Shown: positions 12,530 to 23,856, numbered from the stretch's first letter. The stretch is DNA of 64,000 nt from Branchiostoma floridae (GCF_000003815.2 NC_049992.1:15299525-15363524), one strand, 5' to 3'. Made by a program: numbers and translations. Notes: generated by a model not told the origin, from the letters alone.

Positions 12530-13600
12530 TACAAACTACAGAAGAACAAAATATCGGCAACCATCTAACTGTGTACCCTTTACGCTATCTATCTATGTAT
12601 CTACCTAATGGTTTCCGCGTTTTTGTCATTTCTCTGTTGAAACTACCCTTAGCACAATATCAATGCTTCGTTAACATCTGTCACATCTTCCTCTACATAG
12701 TCTCATGACACTCGGACGGACGGACGCTTAAGTTTAAAAAACGCATCACTATTCACTATTAACCAGAGGTAAACTTAGACATCATAGTTAGCATATTTCT
12801 AGTTCTTTTGGACATCTAATGTGTGCGTGTTTCTGGATATTTGTCGTCAATATAACTTTAGAACCTCTGGATGGATTGTAATGATATTAGGTAACGTTAC
12901 GTGGATACAGACTGGGAAGACGAAGGTCAAGTCGATCTTTGGCCCCCTGGTATGTGACCTTGTTTTCAATGTTTCGTGCACACGTCGTGCCAAATCGGCA
13001 ACTATAAGCTAGATAAGACTTCTATGATTCATCTAGCCTGATTAAACTTCTCTTATAGCAGCCAGCCCAACATTTCAGTTACAGCCCTGGACAGCAGAGT
13101 TTGTGTTAGGCTTTAGCCTCAGGTCCCATTTCCGAAACGGAATGTGTGCGGAAAACGAAAAATGAAACTGTTTACCAAGGAATATACACAAATTATGCTG
13201 TTGATTATTTCTTTTTAAGTTCCGTGTGTTTTGTTGCCTTTCTTATCATATTTTTCATTTCCGAAAGCTACCCAGCCGGGTCCCGGGTTGGGAATTGGGG
13301 CCGAAAAAGCTCATGATCCTGTCACAAATCAAGAATTGAGCCCGATCGACTTGTCAGCGAACTCCAAATAAATGGGTATTTTCGGCTAAAGTACGACAGA
13401 CCTCCTGGGTATCACTAGGGGTTCGGGCGAATGTTAGCAGCTCGTCCGCGGCCGCGGGAGTTTAGACCTCCGTGTGATGTCAGCCGTATACCAAAAAGGC
13501 GGGAAAGACACAGAGCACCGTCAAATTTGTGACGGGGCAGATTTTGTATAGCGAAAAATACGATTTTGAATTTAATGACATTCCATGTGGAACTAGCCTG
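12530..13600. other. Upstream of carbonic anhydrase; no gene recognised
   Basis: This should hold the promoter of the minus-strand carbonic anhydrase gene, but I see no convincing TATA box or initiator. A CTACCCAGCCGGGTCCCGGG stretch near 13265 resembles pieces at 7.77 and 8.06 kb. Confidence 0.4.
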
Positions 13601-13745
13601 TACTCTCCACAGACATGCCTTGCGACCCCACGGTATTCACGAGTATTCAAGATATTTCTAAAAGACCGTCTAATTACACCGGTAAAGCACATATCATCCC
13701 GTAGGGATATTTGGGGTGTCCTTGAGACATATTACACCTGTCTCA
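13600..13745. repeat. Dispersed repeat, copy 1 (partner at 19485-19625)
   Basis: GCGACCCCACGGTATTCACG, then GAGTATTCAAGA and a GGGTGTCCTTGAGACAT block, recur with ~80% identity at 19485-19625 in the same orientation. The two copies bracket the transposon cluster of this region. Origin unknown. Confidence 0.7.
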
Positions 13746-13751
13746 AATACC

Positions 13752-13832
13752 TTGAAGGACATCCAAGGAAGGGCTTTTAAGGACACCCAATGATTGGGTG
13801 TCCTTAAAAGCCCTTCCTTGGGTGTCCTTCAA
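13752..13832. repeat. Long hairpin, 39-bp arms, 3-base loop
   Basis: Arms 13752-13790 and 13794-13832 are complementary with a single mismatch; the loop is TGA. The arm begins TTGAAGGACA and ends GGACACCCAA. It is too compact to hold a gene and has no obvious target duplication. It could be a young fold-back element or a structured RNA. Confidence 0.85.
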
Positions 13833-13944
13833 TGACCTAAGAAGGGTAAATACGTTCCGAAGACAGTGAAATCAACTCAACCACGATATCGCCATTCGAC
13901 CATTTCAAAATACAGCACAAAACACTCTAATTCTATAAAAGATC

Positions 13945-14547
13945 ATGAGAACCAAGAATGATGATGTAATGTTATTTATATGGTCCAACCATACAAATAA
14001 CATTACATGCAAAGCAAACATGTACAAGACCCTTGGCCATGGGTTCGTTAAGCGCAACTTCCCCAAAAAAGTCAAACAAAAAGCCTACACTAGCTTGGTC
14101 AGACCCCATCTTGAATATGCTAGTGCAGCATGGGATCCTTATCATAAAGACCACATTTCCAAACTCGAAGCGGTCCAAAAAAGAGCGGCCAGATTTGCTT
14201 CAAGTGTCCCGAACTGTCCAAATTCTGAGTCAAGCGCCACTAAACTAGTCTCGGACCTGGGTTGGGATACACTCAAAAATAGAAGAACAGCCAACAGACT
14301 TACCATTCTCCAGAAATCTAGACAAAATCTCCTAGCCCTGCCGATCGATTACTACTTGCAGCCGAACCCAAGGCAATCTCGACATAATCACCCAAACTCA
14401 TACAAACCCATCCAGACTAATAAAGACTGTCTCAAATATTCATATTTCCCAAGAACCACTATCGATTGGAATACTCTACCATATTCAACAACCCTTCAAG
14501 CTAAATCCTTGGGGGTCCGGGGGCATGCTTCCCCGGGAAAATTTTGA
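13945..14547 (+). pseudogene. CR1/L2-type LINE reverse transcriptase, C-terminal fragment
   Basis: The 200-codon frame matches the region after the polymerase domain of CR1/L2-like non-LTR retrotransposons: LVRPHLEYASAAWDPY, then KLEAVQKRAARF, LGWDTLKNRR, and a late FPRTTIDWNTLP. The catalytic motifs and the endonuclease are absent, so this is the usual 5'-truncated insertion. The first ~20 codons overlap a small inverted repeat (13965-14005), probably not part of the LINE protein. The reading frame is intact through the conserved region. Confidence 0.85.
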
Positions 14548-15075
14548 AATCTTGACTATCAGAAACGATCTTTCCTAAATTTGGATGGTCAAAATTTGCT
14601 GGCAGACTAAGCTAATTTTAAAAGCCTTTCTAGTAGAACTTCAAATGATTTTAGCTATATTATTGAGGGCGACGACGCCCCCAACGTATTTTTATGATTT
14701 TGAGCGCACAAGGCACGAGCCGTCGCAAGGTAGGTCTGGAGAAATGTTGAAATTTGGACCCTCTGAAAACACGATTTTCTGCATTTTGAGGAATGAACTT
14801 TGCATGGTAGACTGTGCTAAATGTAATGACATTTCTGTCTGATTTTTGATGGCGACGAGCGCCGGAGCGTCCTGGGCGCCGGTGGCGCAAGCCATCGCAA
14901 GGGACGTCCAGAGAAAAATCGAAATCTTGACCATCTGAAACTTCGTTTCCTGCATTTCAGGGGCACAGTTTGCTTGTATTTATTAAGGCCCCTAAGGCCC
15001 CCGGCTCAAAAAAATTTTCGATGGCCCTCCCCCAGGCCAAAACATTTTTCAATGGCCCTCCCCCCTCCCCCTATG
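14515..15075. repeat. Three diverged tandem units, ~170-200 bp
   Basis: A GAAATCTTGACYATC/TGAAAC block starts at 14546, 14749 (diverged) and 14921, each preceded by a GACG..CGTCGCAAGG-type GC-rich stretch. The first unit opens with GGGGTCCGGGGGCATG. It follows directly on the LINE fragment. A C-rich run near 15080-15100 closes the region. The frames here are stop-poor because of composition, not coding. Confidence 0.65.
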
Positions 15076-15367
15076 CACCAGCCCCCCCCCCCCCCCCCTC
15101 CGATAAATATCGTCAAGTCCCTAATCCCGTTAAGTTTAAGGAGGAGGTGTTGCAACACCTGAGGAACGGCCAATAAAACAGCAGCACTACGCCCTGGATG
15201 GTTTGCCCCAACACAAACTAGGGGTGTTATCCAGTAACCGAACAAGAACAAGAATACCTCTTGATAAGTATGTTTGCAGATATGGCACGCAGGTAATCAT
15301 TAGTTTGGTTATGAATATTCATAACGCAACATGAATGTCAAGATAGTGATACAAAGGCTTTACGTAC

Positions 15368-16135
15368 TTTCCATGGATGCGCTGTATGTTTCTACTACTA
15401 CTACTACACGTTATGTTGACCATCTTTTTACAAATCAGGCGAACATTTTTGAGAGAGCTGATGTCATCTAGACTCTACCAGGCTTCGTGGATCGGTGGTC
15501 TAATTGTAGAAATTGGACAAATAGAATCTATAGTACGCTAGGGGAGTTAGCCGGCCAGAAGAGTACGTTTCCTCACCACGAGGATAATGATTCTACCGAT
15601 CCACGGAGCCTGGTAGAGGCTAGATGTCATCCATAAAATATACTTGCTGTGGCCTTGGCATATTTTTGGAGTTCTATGGGACCTCTACCATGTAGGTACT
15701 GTTAACAAGTTTTAGGGATATCTGGAAATAGTCGTCGGCCTCTCGCGAGACATCAACAAAACGGTACAAAATAGAAAGCCTGATAAAAACGATGAAAAAC
15801 GTCAAAAAAAAAAACAGCCGGAGCCTAACCTCTGCTTGAAGAGTATGTTTTCCATGGATGCGCTGTATGTCTCTACTACACGTTATGTTAACCATATTTT
15901 TTTCAAAATCAGGCGAAAATTAATGAGAGCGATGACATCATCCATAAAATTTACTTGCTATGGCCTTGGCATATTTTTATCGTTCTATGGGACCTCTACT
16001 GTGTAGGTACTGTTACCAATTTTCAGGGATATCTGGAAAGAGCCTCTCGCAAGACATCCGAAAGCCCGATAAAAACGATGAAAAACGTCAAAAAAAACAG
16101 CCGGAGACTACCTCTGCTTGGAGAATATGTTTTCC
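15368..16135. repeat. Tandem duplication, one copy interrupted by a nested element
   Basis: Copy 1 (about 15368-15846, containing a 154-bp insertion) and copy 2 (about 15849-16135) share CCATGGATGCGCTGTATG, CTACACGTTATGTT, GGCCTTGGCATATTTTT and the end GATGAAAAACGTCAAAAAAA followed by ACAGCCGGAG. The end of each unit carries ACCTCTGCTTG(G/A)AGA, a right arm of the CTCCAAGCAG family. The element at 34630 shares the same interior, so these are probably related. Confidence 0.75.
15469..15622. mobile_element. TIR element nested in the duplication, 9-bp TSD
   Basis: Ends TAGACTCTACCAGGC and GCCTGGTAGAGGCTA are inverted repeats. The flanks GATGTCATC at 15460-15468 and 15623-15631 are exact 9-bp direct repeats, and copy 2 of the surrounding duplication lacks the insert. 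That gives an empty-site comparison within the window. A relative lies near 42836-43016. Confidence 0.92.
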
Positions 16136-16494
16136 TATCTTATGTCTTTAGTGAAAGAAAGAGCTTGACTTTGTGCAAAGAAAAACACCTCTAATGTTTT
16201 GTGTTCTTTGTTTTTCTACACTCTTAGTTATGTCTAATCGATAATCATAAGCTAGTTAACACTTTTATCCGTGTTTTTAGATATATTGTGGGAGCTAGGA
16301 TTCATCGTGTTTCGCGTCAGCTGGATCCATCAAATCATGCATGTGTCTCATAAAACCGTCAAGTAGGAGGGGTGGAGGAAACTAGTTATGTGGAGATTCC
16401 GAGCGAGCTCGCCGGAGTCCTCCAGAAAACAACAACAGTTCCATCCACAACTTGTCTGTACGGCACGGGTCTACAGTAGGGGTGGGTACCGGTA

Positions 16495-18183
16495 GAAGAG
16501 GAATGGTTCCCCTCCTTCCAGTGACACAGAGCTTCTTCAGGAATGGAGGGAATACTTCAGCTCCCTATTGAACAACATCTCTACTTCTGCAAAGGATCTG
16601 CCACTTCCTGCAGAACAAGACCTTCCCATCTCCACTCACCCACCCTCGCTTGAGGAAACCCAGGCTGCTATAATGCAACTCAAACGCAAGAAGGCAGCTG
16701 GAATGGATGATGGAATTTCGGTGGAAGCTCTCCAATGTGGTGGTACTACGATAACTAAGGTTTTGCACAGCTTCTGTGTTGAAGTATACAATACCCTTGT
16801 ATCCCCTGACCAGTGGACTACAAACATCATTATCCCTCTGCCCAAGAAGGGTGACCTAACACAAATGACAAACTATAGAGGAATTACACTTATGTCAACC
16901 GCAGCCAAGGTCTACAACAAAATCCTCCTGAACAGGATACGTAGCCACATTGACCCTATCCTGAGGAGGAACCAGGCTGGATTCCGGGAAGGCCGTAGCT
17001 GTGCGCAACAAACTCACATACTCAGACGCATAATTGAAGGCTTTAGAAACCATCAACTCCCACTGTGGGTGACATACATAGATTTCAAAAAGGCCTTTGA
17101 TTCTATAGACAGGAAAATGATGTTTGCTGTGTTACGCCACTACGGCATCCCCGAAGAAGTGGTCAACGCCATAAGTGTTTTGTATAAGAACTCTAAAAGT
17201 GTTGTCATGGTTGACGGTCATATGTCTCAGAGCTTTCATGTGACCACTGGAGTCCTGCAGGGCGATGTGCTGGCACCTTTCTTATTCATTATCCTCATTG
17301 ACTACCTCCTGAGGAGGGCTACAGCAGACAGTGACTCGGGGATTGTGACACATCCTAGGGCCTCCAGTCGTTATCCAGCAAAACTGATCAACGACTTAGA
17401 CTTCGCGGATGATATTGCTCTGCTGGAGTCCGCAAGAGCAAGGGCACAAGAGCAACTGATAAAAACCGCTACAGCTGCTGCAGAGCTTGGTCTAATTGTA
17501 AGCGTCCCTAAAACCGAATACATGTGCTACAATGCAGACCCGGGTCAGCCACTCCAGGTCTATGGAGAAGAGATCAAGGAGGTGCAAGACTTTAGATATC
17601 TTGGTTCCAGCATGGCCTCAAGTAGTTCTGACCTTAAGAGGCGCAGAGCACTCGCCTGGGCCGTGTTTTGGAAACTTGAACCTCTCTGGAGGAGCGATCT
17701 TGTCCCGATCGCTACGAAAGTGAAACTGTTCATGGCTTCCTGTGTCACAGTGCTTGTTTACGGGTGCGAGTCTTGGGTCTTAACACAAGATATGGAGAAA
17801 AGAATCAACTCCTTTGCTACTTCTTGCTTTCGCATCATGCTGAACATCAAAAGGCTCGACCGGGTACCAAACTCCAGGATTTATGAACTAACCCAAACAA
17901 AGCCGTTGATTGAACATGTACGCTCGAGGCAGTTGAACTTTCTTGGTCATATCCTGCGCATGCCCGAGGACGAACCTGCCAATATCTATGCACTGTATGT
18001 ACCAACGCATGGGAAACGCAGACGAGGACGCCAAGCTACCTCCTATTTAAAGTACATTCAACAGCTCCTAGGAGATTACAATGACCAGATCTCCGCGAAG
18101 CAAATCAGTCATCTAGCTGCCGACAGAAGGTCTTGGAAGAAACTTACAGTCGCCTGCGTCGCAGCCGACCGATGATGATGATG
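16495..18183 (+). mobile_element. RTE-like non-LTR retrotransposon, 5'-truncated, with TSD
   Basis: The insertion is bounded by the 7-bp direct repeat ACCGGTA at 16488-16494 and 18184-18190, inside the TAGGGGTGGG element. It ends in a short GATGATGATG tract that overlaps the stop codon, with almost no 3' UTR, which fits RTE-like elements. The endonuclease domain is missing. Confidence 0.85.
16496..18175 (+). CDS. Reverse transcriptase ORF of the truncated LINE
   Basis: The frame is open from the first base of the insertion for 560 codons to a stop; the first Met is at 16568. Numbered from that Met, the polymerase motifs run in order: NYRGITLM (about 102-109), NQAGFREGRS (135-144), motif A YIDFKKAFD (170-178), motif B GVLQGDVLAP (228-237), motif C FADD (279-282), and YLGS downstream. 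It then carries the C-terminal LGHILRM / GRRRRGRQ-type region. All catalytic Asp residues are present and no frame break is seen, so the insertion is fairly recent. The N-terminal endonuclease is absent, so it cannot be autonomous. RTE clade is my best match; other LINE clades are possible. Confidence 0.92.
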   Translation, partial: KRNGSPPSSDTELLQEWREYFSSLLNNISTSAKDLPLPAEQDLPISTHPPSLEETQAAIMQLKRKKAAGMDDGISVEALQCGGTTITKVLHSFCVEVYNTLVSPDQWTTNIIIPLPKKGDLTQMTNYRGITLMSTAAKVYNKILLNRIRSHIDPILRRNQAGFREGRSCAQQTHILRRIIEGFRNHQLPLWVTYIDFKKAFDSIDRKMMFAVLRHYGIPEEVVNAISVLYKNSKSVVMVDGHMSQSFHVTTGVLQGDVLAPFLFIILIDYLLRRATADSDSGIVTHPRASSRYPAKLINDLDFADDIALLESARARAQEQLIKTATAAAELGLIVSVPKTEYMCYNADPGQPLQVYGEEIKEVQDFRYLGSSMASSSSDLKRRRALAWAVFWKLEPLWRSDLVPIATKVKLFMASCVTVLVYGCESWVLTQDMEKRINSFATSCFRIMLNIKRLDRVPNSRIYELTQTKPLIEHVRSRQLNFLGHILRMPEDEPANIYALYVPTHGKRRRGRQATSYLKYIQQLLGDYNDQISAKQISHLAADRRSWKKLTVACVAADR

Positions 18184-18541
18184 ACCGGTACGGTTCTACA
18201 GTAGGGGTGTCCGTTTGTTTTTTCTTGTTGGACCGGTCCAGAAAAAGCGGGACCTGAAAAAAAAATCGGTTAGAAAATGAACAGATTATACCGGCAGACG
18301 TTCTGGGCCTTACTGGTCCAAGAAAATAAAAAAGTTGATAGTCATTTTGATAAAAGCTTCTTGTTTTTACCAAGTTTCTACAGTAAAACCTGGTCTAAGT
18401 TAACAGCGGCATTGGTGTTGTTAACATGGAGACAGGATTTAAAACGCCAGTATAAGTCCTTCGGATTTCTTTGTAGCGAAATAGACCATTGCTTTGAGTA
18501 GCGCCAGCTCACAAGTTTTCACAGATAATAAGGTTCAGGTT

Positions 18542-19425
18542 TACGAGGGGTGATCAATATGTTCTCGGCCTAACCCAGAAATAATAAGCACAACTCAAAT
18601 TTTGAGGTACAAATTTATAGTATGAAGCCTTTTATCAATATCCTCCAAATTACAAATCATTGGAGTCATTACTTTCCAGGCATTCGTTTTATGCAAATTA
18701 GAAGGTAAGTGGCGAAAAAAAGAAGGGTGAAGTGTGATCAGACAATTTGACCCGCACACCTCAGGTTTCAGATCAATTGTCCACTTTTTTTTCGTTATCC
18801 CTTACCTAACGTTACTGGGTGTCACCTGCAACGTAATGATCACAATAATTTGAATTTTGGTACACATTTATATAAGATTTTATACAAGTACGTGGGATTA
18901 TCAATAAGTCCTCGGTTTTGCGGAGAAATAATAGGCACAGCTCAGATTTCGAAGCATAGATGTCAAGTATAACGTCTTATATAAATCTGTACCAAAATTC
19001 AAATTATTGTGATCATTACTTTGCAAGCGACACCCAGTAATGTTAGGTAAGGGAGAACGGGAAAAATGGGACAATTGACCTGACCTGAGGTGTGCGATCG
19101 AACTTGCGCTGCTGGAAGTCAGACACACAATTCTTTTTGCTTGAAATAGGAGGAGAATGATTATCAAACATTTTGACAATGTCTTTTGTTAATTTAGGGC
19201 ATGGGGAACTCGACCCACACATGTCTGATCACAATTCACACCACTTTTTTCTCGCCACTTACCTTCTAATTTGCATAAAACGAATGCCTGGAAAGTAATG
19301 ACTCCAATGATTTGTAATTTGGAGGATATTGATAAAAGGCTTCATACTATAAAGTTGTGCCTCAAAATTTGAGTTGTGCTTATTATTTCTGAGTTAGGCC
19401 GAGAACTTATTGATCACCCCTCGTA
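18542..19425. mobile_element. Mariner-like palindromic element, doubly nested inverted repeats
   Basis: It begins TACGAGGGGTGATCAATA and ends with the inverted partner TGATCACCCCTCGTA; TA at both ends fits Tc1/mariner insertion. The outer arms extend ~190 bp (18542-18730 and about 19250-19425) and include TTTGCATAAAACGAATGCC. A second inverted pair lies inside (about 18805-18890 and 18985-19060, CACAATAATTTGAATTTTGG). No transposase ORF. Class from TIR look and TA only. Confidence 0.75.
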
Positions 19426-19484
19426 GGTCCGTACCTGGTCCTGAATTTCCTGTACTGGTACCCACCCCTAGTCCATGATCCACA

Positions 19485-19625
19485 GACCGTGCCGCGCGAC
19501 CCCACGGTATTTACGAGTATTCAAGACATTTCTTAGAAAAATTTCATTACACTAGTAAAACACATACCATCTCGTGAGAATGTTTGGGGTTCCCTTGAGA
19601 CATTTTGCACCTGTCTTGTACGTAA
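19485..19625. repeat. Dispersed repeat, copy 2 (partner at 13600-13745)
   Basis: Same orientation as copy 1, starting near GCGCGACCCCACGGTATTTA and ending near TTGAGACATTTTGCACCTGT. It sits just beyond the end of the TAGGGGTGGG element. Confidence 0.7.
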
Positions 19626-20859
19626 ACACCTGCTGCATGAACCTTCCACTGGTGACCTTGCCCTTGAAGAAGCTAGTGCATAGCTAGGTGCTTTTGAGGC
19701 CCGCCAATTTCTTTCATCTCGCACAACGCCTGAACGGCTTACACTAGAGTCACCAAACTTGGGGACTTTTCCTTAAATCTAGTTAGCAGCAATTTCATAA
19801 TTCACTGAAGTTACTGCAACGGGCTTTTGACAGGCATATTTTACAAAATTTGCTAATTTTGGTTTAACAATATATTTTACAGGATTCCTTTACAGGATAT
19901 AACTGATATTTTATGTAATTACAACACAAAAATACACAAAACTTAAGAAAATTCGTTATTCCGATGTTTCTTCGTATGTAACTAAAAGGGCTGACTTTTC
20001 TTTTTAGTTACTTGCAAATGAATAGTCCGATGTTTTAATAAGTGTGCTCTGTGATTCGGGTAAGAATGTAGTGTTTTCTTTTAGGTTTTCTCGATAGTGA
20101 AAGCTCTGAGAATTGTGGAAACTGTTTTAGAATTCGTTGAATAATCTTTGAACCCCGCAGTGCCGCACCGGTCCCCAAGTGCAGTGAGATACCACCTCAA
20201 CTGTAACACCAGCTTAGGTCTACCTCACATTTTCAAACCGGGGAGAGGGTAGCTTAAGGGAACGAAAGGTATGATATAAAGACACCGAACTACGAAAGAC
20301 GTACAGAGAATAGTCGTAGGCATCATTTGTGCATATTTTTTTTCTATTTTTCGTTTCCGCAAACAGTCTGGAATATCATTGCTGTCCATCTTGACGTTTT
20401 ACTGTCAGTAAAGTGCAGACGACGCCAGCATTCCAAGGGATAATTGTTTCTCAGTGCAGCAAACCGTAAATGTGTCAACTCTACCATCTGTCCTGTTTTT
20501 TTCTAACTAATCACAACAATCAACACAAATAATCAAGTATTTTCCTATAAACTATAAAACCATTGCATATTGTAACTTTTGTCAATTCTATTGTATTATA
20601 TTGTAATGCTTTGGTCGAGCCTCAAGCGTGGTTGATGTATTGCGACAATATTTGATTTAAACGGTTTGGGCGATGGAGCGTTTTGTTTAGTAGACAGACG
20701 AGACATCACTGAACTCTATGGCCCATGAATGGAATGTTTATACTAGACTACATAGGATCTCTTGTACCTCTTAGCTTTGTCAAAAATGTCTTACGCGAAT
20801 TAATGGAAAGAGAGAGGTAACTGTTAAATGGATTACAATACCGTCGCACGATAGGTTTA
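19626..20859. other. Intergenic; half of a palindromic MITE at ~20090-20205
   Basis: No gene recognised. The GAACCCCGCAGTGCCGCAC to CAAGTGCAGTGAGATACC stretch matches the right arm of the 5.8-6.1 kb MITE family. A CGTTTCCGCAAACAG piece near 20350 matches one at 8.05 kb. Confidence 0.45.
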
Positions 20860-21225
20860 TTCAAGAGGGTCTGCATGGGGGGGGGTGGTCTTGGTAACGC
20901 TTAACGGTGAATTCAGGAGGCCCGGTAACGGTTAACGGTAAATTCAGGAGGCCCGGTAACGCTTAACGGTAAATTCAGAAGGAGTTACAAAACATAACAC
21001 CGTTGAAAGTAACATTGACGTGCATTCCTATTTATACAACGCTAGAGTAGTTATATCAATGGGGGAAAATATCCGACTAATGACAAAGCAAAAGGTGCCC
21101 AGAACCCGGAGGAATGACAGGGGCATTGTCCACGACATCTGTAAATTGACGGAGGCAGAGTTCCCGGCCCGCCACAGAGACGGCGGTAACGCTTAACGGA
21201 AAAAGGCATGCAGACCCTCATTCAA
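20860..21225. mobile_element. TIR element with internal 31-bp tandem repeat
   Basis: The ends AGGGTCTGCATG (from 20866) and CATGCAGACCCTCATTCAA (to about 21225) are inverted. Inside, a 31-bp unit beginning GGTAACGCTTAACGG starts at 20893, 20924 and 20955, and a single copy recurs near 21184 by the right end. No target duplication or coding capacity was seen. Confidence 0.7.
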
Positions 21226-23160
21226 CTCTACGACAGTACATCAGCCTAACACCAGACATACGCACATGACTCATTATACTGTATATACTTTGTCTGACCG
21301 TTGCCTCTTCCCTCATGACCAAAATGAAAAGCGGCCTGCAGGTCGATTTGAGCTTTCATGAATAAACAAAGGTTCAAACAAAAAGCAAAACAGGGGCATT
21401 CACGCGGACAGTACAGGGTTAGCCCATGTCTAGTAGGGCAGCCCTGGATGTCTGTAAACAGCCGAACGATAAATGAATAAACAAAATAAATAGACAGTCA
21501 TGGACATGACATTAAACGCCACATATGTGCTGACATGATCGTAAAAAAATTGCAAGTGCGCAATCAGCTGAATAGGCCTAGGTTTGCCCTTGGGAGCGGC
21601 AGTGTAAAGGCATTCTTCTTTCAAAAATGTGAAAACACCCCACGGTCAGGTGTGACGTGCTAGTGTGTAGATCATATAATAGATATTGGTTAATACATAC
21701 ATTTCCACCGTTTTCTTGTTGTTGTCTTTTGAATGACACAAAAGACACTTGTACAGAGTGCAAGCTTAAATGTCTGCTGAAATGGTATATCACTGTATAT
21801 ACCATTGTTGATTCTTATTATTTACTTGAATGTGTACTTTGTTTCGGGGATACAACCTGCAGAGGTGGCACCTCACCTGTTTTGTCTCCCCACTATTTTT
21901 ATATGGGAAGTTCAATAAATAGATAAATAAATAATTGAAATACAGACTAAAATAGGTTCATGAATTCATAGGATACATACTAGTAGCCAAATAATCGAAT
22001 TATGATATATGTTTTTATCTGTAAACATGACAATGTCAATGCAAATATTTTCTTTATCTATCCCAGACTGACATCAGGATTGTTCAAATTGTCATCAGGA
22101 TTCTGCTTGTCCGTATCCGTTTTACAACGGTGTTTCGTCAGGTTGAATTTGTGTTTGTTGATGTTTATATATGAAGATAAACGCTCAAAGTTGTTCACAT
22201 TTCTTTCCATCTGCTCAATAGAATTTGATACGTTCTGTTCGCCAGATGAATTCAGTTAAATAGGTAGATGTATCAAAGAATGTTTATACCTTAGAACCAA
22301 TGGTGTATATGATACTCTAGAGTCTATACCTAACATGTTGATATATTGATACTTATTCATAGGCATTTGTGTATTTCATTGTATACACTTGTTTGTTCAC
22401 ATATAGATGCAGCAGACCTTTACAAAAGTCGATGAACCTTTGTTGTGTCAATGAAGATCTCTCTACAACCCTCCTCATTGGCGTCCGTTGGTCAGAATAA
22501 TCCACATACAAGATTATGGTATCATTCATGAGTTTTTTCACTCCATTGAAGGTAATACAATAACACGTTTTTCGCATGGGCGTGACCATATTGAAGCGAC
22601 AGAAAACCTCTCCATATTCAAAATTCATTCTTTGTTGGGCACATTTTTCGTAGATCGTGAGAAAAATTGCCAATGACCAATAAACACACGTCTATTATTT
22701 ATAACAATTACAAAACACACTTTATGTCACTCCCTGCAAGAGGCACTTTTCCGCTGATTGTATACAACCGCATCACTCAAAACCTAGGACAGTGTACCTC
22801 CGACATCGGGTGCGGTTGACAAACTGCTAATTTCTTCAGATACAAATAAACTTTCACCAATCTAACTTTGGAGATGAGATGGAATGGCTAAAAGGGAATT
22901 TTTCACCGCTAAAATCACAAGTCCGTTCAGCCGTTTATTTTTTGGTCGTATACCCACTCAGAGTAATACAGAATTATAACACGGCCTGGGGTGAGTGGTA
23001 GTACATGTTAGTTATGTGATTGGCATTTCATTTTATGTTTATGAGGCTGTTAAGATTTTTTGGTTTGGATCAACGGTTGTGTTGAATGTAGAAACCGTGT
23101 ATGGTGGGATGATTGTTTCCGCATTACCGAAATTCTATTGTCTATTGTTGATCGATATTT
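21226..23160. other. Intergenic, no gene recognised
   Basis: AT-rich. Frames of 60-106 codons on both strands have no recognisable domains. No RNA gene or complete repeat was seen. Confidence 0.4.
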
Positions 23161-23500
23161 GAGCTATTAAAAAAAAAGGGTACAACCCGCCGTATGTGCA
23201 ATTTGTCCGTACGTTTTTTTGGGAGGCCACGTCTGCCACGTATTTCTGAAAACGTTTAGGCTGTACAGGGCAGGCGCGACGCCCGTACTGGCATCTATAG
23301 GGGGCGAATCCGCAGCCCCATGGCACACAAAGTTTTGCCTGCACGTAAAGTTCTACGGCGTGCCTGCGTGCTCCCAAATCCGTCGGATTCCCTACGAGAT
23401 CGTACGGAGGCGGTACTTACCACTTACGGATCCCAAAAGATTGCACACGTTTTGGCACGTAGACAGCAAGTACGGTGGGTTGTGCCCATAGCTTTAGATT
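23160..23500. mobile_element. TIR element, GGGTACAACCC family, copy 2
   Basis: It matches the 6.1-6.4 kb element in opposite orientation: GGGTACAACCCGCCGTATG on the left and GTACGGTGGGTTGTGCCC on the right, with the shared interior TACTTACCACTTACGGATCC. The left border is an A-run rather than a clean TTAA. Confidence 0.7.
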
Positions 23501-23654
23501 GATGTTAAGATTGACGTAACTGGTATGTATATACATGTATAGTCATGTACCGTGCAGAGCTTTGTGCACTGGTAACCTCCATTAGACATTACCTGGGAGA
23601 TACTAGCCTTTTTTTGCAGACTCCGAGCGGGGCTGGCTTTATTCTATGGGGGTT

Positions 23655-23856
23655 AAGCTAAGGGTACAACCTGCCGTACGTTCAAATGCGTGCTGTCTAC
23701 GTGCAAAACGTGGGCAATCCGTAAGTGATAAGTACCGCCTCCGTACGAACTCGTACTCGGAATACGACGAATTTTTGAGCACGCAGACACGCCGTAGAAC
23801 GTTACATGCAGGCAAAACTTTGTCTGCCATCGGGCTGCGGATTCAGTTTTAACTTT
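23655..23856. mobile_element. TIR element, GGGTACAACCC family, half copy
   Basis: It starts TTAAGCTAAGGGTACAACCT and shares the CGTACGAAC and CACGCAGACACGCCGTAGAA interior with the 6.1 kb copy. The far TIR is missing, so this is a deletion remnant. Confidence 0.7.

Larger units (their letters stand above)
16477..19470. mobile_element. Old TIR element split by later insertions
   Basis: The outer ends TAGGGGTGGGTACC (from 16477) and GGTACCCACCCCTA (19457-19470) are exact inverted repeats. Inside lie an RTE-like LINE with its own target duplication and a mariner-like palindrome bounded by TA. Removing both would leave ~420 bp. No transposase is seen and no target duplication of the outer element is clear, so its class is unknown. 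Confidence 0.65.
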
